Shown one piece after another: positions 62,101 through 64,000 of a stretch of 64,000 nucleotides of DNA. Both the position numbers and the translations under genes were made by a program. Position 1 is the stretch's first letter, and each line of letters opens with the position of its first letter. The DNA lies in NCBI GenBank assembly GCA_024500155.1, contig CM044873.1:5585001-5649000 (forward strand), written 5' to 3'. The notes beneath the pieces are model-generated. The model saw only the letters and a program-made list of their open reading frames with translations. It was not told where the DNA came from and ran no database searches. The DNA is from Chenopodium formosanum (taxonomy: Eukaryota > Streptophyta > Magnoliopsida > Caryophyllales > Amaranthaceae).

Positions 62101-63745
62101 AAGTAAAAATCTTGTTAATGTAAATCTTAACATATGAGCTCTCCCAGAATATCCAATAAACTTGAATTTTAAAACCAAATCAACATTCAAGAACTTTTTC
62201 TAATTTCCTAAAAAGGGGCTTTCTTTCTTAATTCTATGCTTTCATTAATGAGCAATGTTACCCCCCTCAACCTAACTTTTGGTGCCTTCAAAGAGAACAA
62301 TTCTGATGATGCTACCTTATCACAAAAGTAGAGTGCTAAAAAGCAAATTGAAGAAAGAATAGAAAGCAGCAATGTTACCCCCCTCAACCTAACATTTGGT
62401 GCCTTATACCGTGGCACAAAAGAGAACAATTCCGATGATGCTACCTTATCACTGAAGTAGATAACTATAAAGAAAATTGGAGAAAGAACAGAAAGCATCG
62501 GGTCTAATGTCTAAGGATGCCTCATGCGAGCATCCTTGTGCAAGTACATGTACTGATGTACAGGTGGTTATACAGGTGGACTTGGACCTGCTCGGAACCT
62601 ACCTCAGCACGTTTCATACTAAATCAGGGGTGTTAATTCACAAAATAGAAAAACTTAAAGGCTGCAGAAATGCCATGGTCAAAAGTTCGAGGCTAATATT
62701 AAATAAAAGATTTGATTATACCAATTACAATCTGTCATACAATCATACATAAGTTGAGACATCAAAGTTTAATATGTCTAAAGCATTAAAAGAAAGGCTT
62801 GGGTACAGCTAACTTTATCAGGAAATCAATCAGCCATGTCATGGGTCCACATCATTTTACTTTAAGAGGAATGCCATTATAGATTCAGCTATAATATGAT
62901 TACTATCCACTTTTAAAACTAAATATAAACAGCAACTAAGCTGAGCTGCAATACAACACAACATCTTGAATTGGTCAAATAAACTGCCTCAACAACCTTA
63001 CAACCCCAAAGCCACCCTGCTTCCCTCCTTAAAAAATACAGTAAGAGGTATGCTGATTAAAAGGATGCTACATTAATTTTAAAACAGTCCTCATATGTAG
63101 AAGAAAATTCACCTGAATGGTATAGACCACTGCATTAATTGTAAAGAAACTAGGCCTGAGGCCATCGGTTGATACAGCACGCGCCTACCACAGACAATCA
63201 TCAATTAGAGCAAAGCGTGTATAACTAACACTAATAAAGTAGAAAAATAGAAAAAGGGCCAAAGGTGAAAAACTAAATATCAACTCAAACCTGATAGTAT
63301 ATCTCTGCCCAGAACAAGACCAAAAGTACATAGGTAGTGAAGAATGCAAGACTTGGCAAATCAAGCAAGATATGCTGGACAAGCTGAATTGCATAACATA
63401 AGAAGTACCATAAGACAATCTCAGACCAACACAACACAAGCAAAGAACAACAATGCAACCAATGAAAATCAAAATGATGCCTAACCTCAGGCTGCAAGCG
63501 CTGCACATCACGGCGAAACACAAAAACTACACATCTAACTGCATAAACATCAACATACAGTAATTAATAACTATCTAGCTTAAAATGTCACCAAAATTAA
63601 AAAGAATCATCAACCAAATAGTGCTACTACCGCGAAAACATCAATTCAATATACCTCCATTAACCAGGAAATTCAGAAAATGAAAGACCTTCTGAGTGGT
63701 CCATCCGTACTCAGGAACTCTCAATTGTATTCTAATCAATTGTAC
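59152..63745 (-). CDS. TOM1: TOM1/TOM3-type seven-pass membrane protein, 5' end beyond right edge
   Basis: Plant tonoplast/endomembrane protein of the TOBAMOVIRUS MULTIPLICATION family, known as a host factor used by tobamovirus replication complexes; its normal role is less clear. Visible exons, minus strand: 63745-63655, 63538-63486, 63383-63291, 63184-63113, 61744-61672, 61587-61542, 60270-60207, 60072-60019, 59447-59370 and 59244-59152; 717 nt, 238 residues plus stop, in frame and GT-AG throughout. The visible part begins VQLIRIQLRVPEYGWTTQKV and includes VFVFRRDVQRLQPE, FFTTYVLLVLFWAEIYYQ, ARAVSTDGLRPSFFTINAVV, LWWKPIPLLVVLSKMFFAG, LQRFPVESKGRRKKLQE, MCFNAFDKAADLDVLDHPVL and KLPPKRGITQYHSIR. 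Roughly 50 N-terminal residues, with the first transmembrane segment, should lie beyond 64000. TOM1 and TOM3 are not separable by eye. Confidence 0.93.
62251..62496. repeat. Tandem duplication (117 and 129 bp) in TOM1-like intron
   Basis: Copy 1 spans 62251-62367 and copy 2 spans 62368-62496; both begin AGCAATGTTACCCCCCTCAA. The second carries a 12-base insertion (about ATACCGTGGCAC) and scattered substitutions. It lies inside the 1.37-kb intron 61745-63112. The open frame that runs through both copies on the minus strand looks like a by-product of the repeat. Confidence 0.85.
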
Positions 63746-64000
63746 CTACATCACCCACATAATATGTCCCACAATATCAATGACCCATAAAAACAAGAAA
63801 TTCCATAAAACACCTCAAATTTATCTATCTTCATCTCTGAAACAACATTCTACTTTCATATTCTTAATTAATACATAATAAATACCAAATCAGATCATAT
63901 AGTCCATTTTCCAAAGTTCAATTCCAATTAAATTAAACTAAAAAACCCAACAAAACCCATCAATTATTTTCAACAAAAAAGCAAGAAATCAAACAAATTA

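Noticed and set aside
62208..62498. A 96-codon hydrophobic open frame on the minus strand
   Set aside because: It is produced by the tandem duplication at 62251-62496 inside a TOM1-like intron; the internal protein repeat merely mirrors the DNA repeat.

Overview
This 64 kb window is plant nuclear DNA, almost certainly from a eudicot. It is AT-rich, its genes carry many GT-AG introns, the proteins are plant-specific or plant-type (FHY3, SUF4, TOM1, pyruvate-type GABA transaminase), and introns and spacers hold Stowaway-like MITEs and an RTE-type LINE. Nothing bacterial, organellar or viral was seen. I cannot name the species from sequence alone; an Amaranthaceae/Caryophyllales source is only a guess.

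Layout, left to right. (1) 2312-4402, minus: first six coding exons of choline-phosphate cytidylyltransferase, running off the left edge. (2) 6609-13783, minus: complete SUF4-like zinc-finger gene, with a 5'-truncated RTE LINE (8639-9888) in intron 3. (3) 15614-18989, minus, with a 5'UTR exon near 20706: complete FHY3/FAR1-type transposase-derived transcription factor. (4) 23059-29412, plus: complete DHHC protein S-acyltransferase. (5) 31280-42225, plus: GABA transaminase copy 1, 19 exons. (6) 42866-43165, minus: a 71-residue membrane protein. (7) 44589-48300, plus: GABA transaminase copy 2, a tandem duplicate with the same 19-exon plan. (8) 51800-57120, plus: TLC-domain membrane protein. (9) 59152-63745, minus: TOM1/TOM3-type seven-pass membrane protein, 5' exon(s) beyond the right edge.

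The genes are independent eukaryotic units, not an operon. The two GABA transaminases are a real functional cluster: both should degrade GABA to succinic semialdehyde. SUF4 and FHY3 are both developmental regulators, but nothing in the sequence shows that their proximity matters.

No clearly new biological system was found. The observations I would follow first are: a fragment that looks like the first coding exon of an NF-YB gene inside GABA-T copy 1 intron 1, phase-compatible with splicing into GABA-T; a GC-AG intron shared by both GABA-T copies; the LINE with a perfect 16-bp target duplication and a scrambled 5' junction; a palindromic MITE nested in another MITE; and a series of similar, phase-symmetric mini-exons at the 3' end of FHY3. 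Exon boundaries were read by eye from splice consensus, phase and family conservation, and each complete gene model closes as an intact reading frame.
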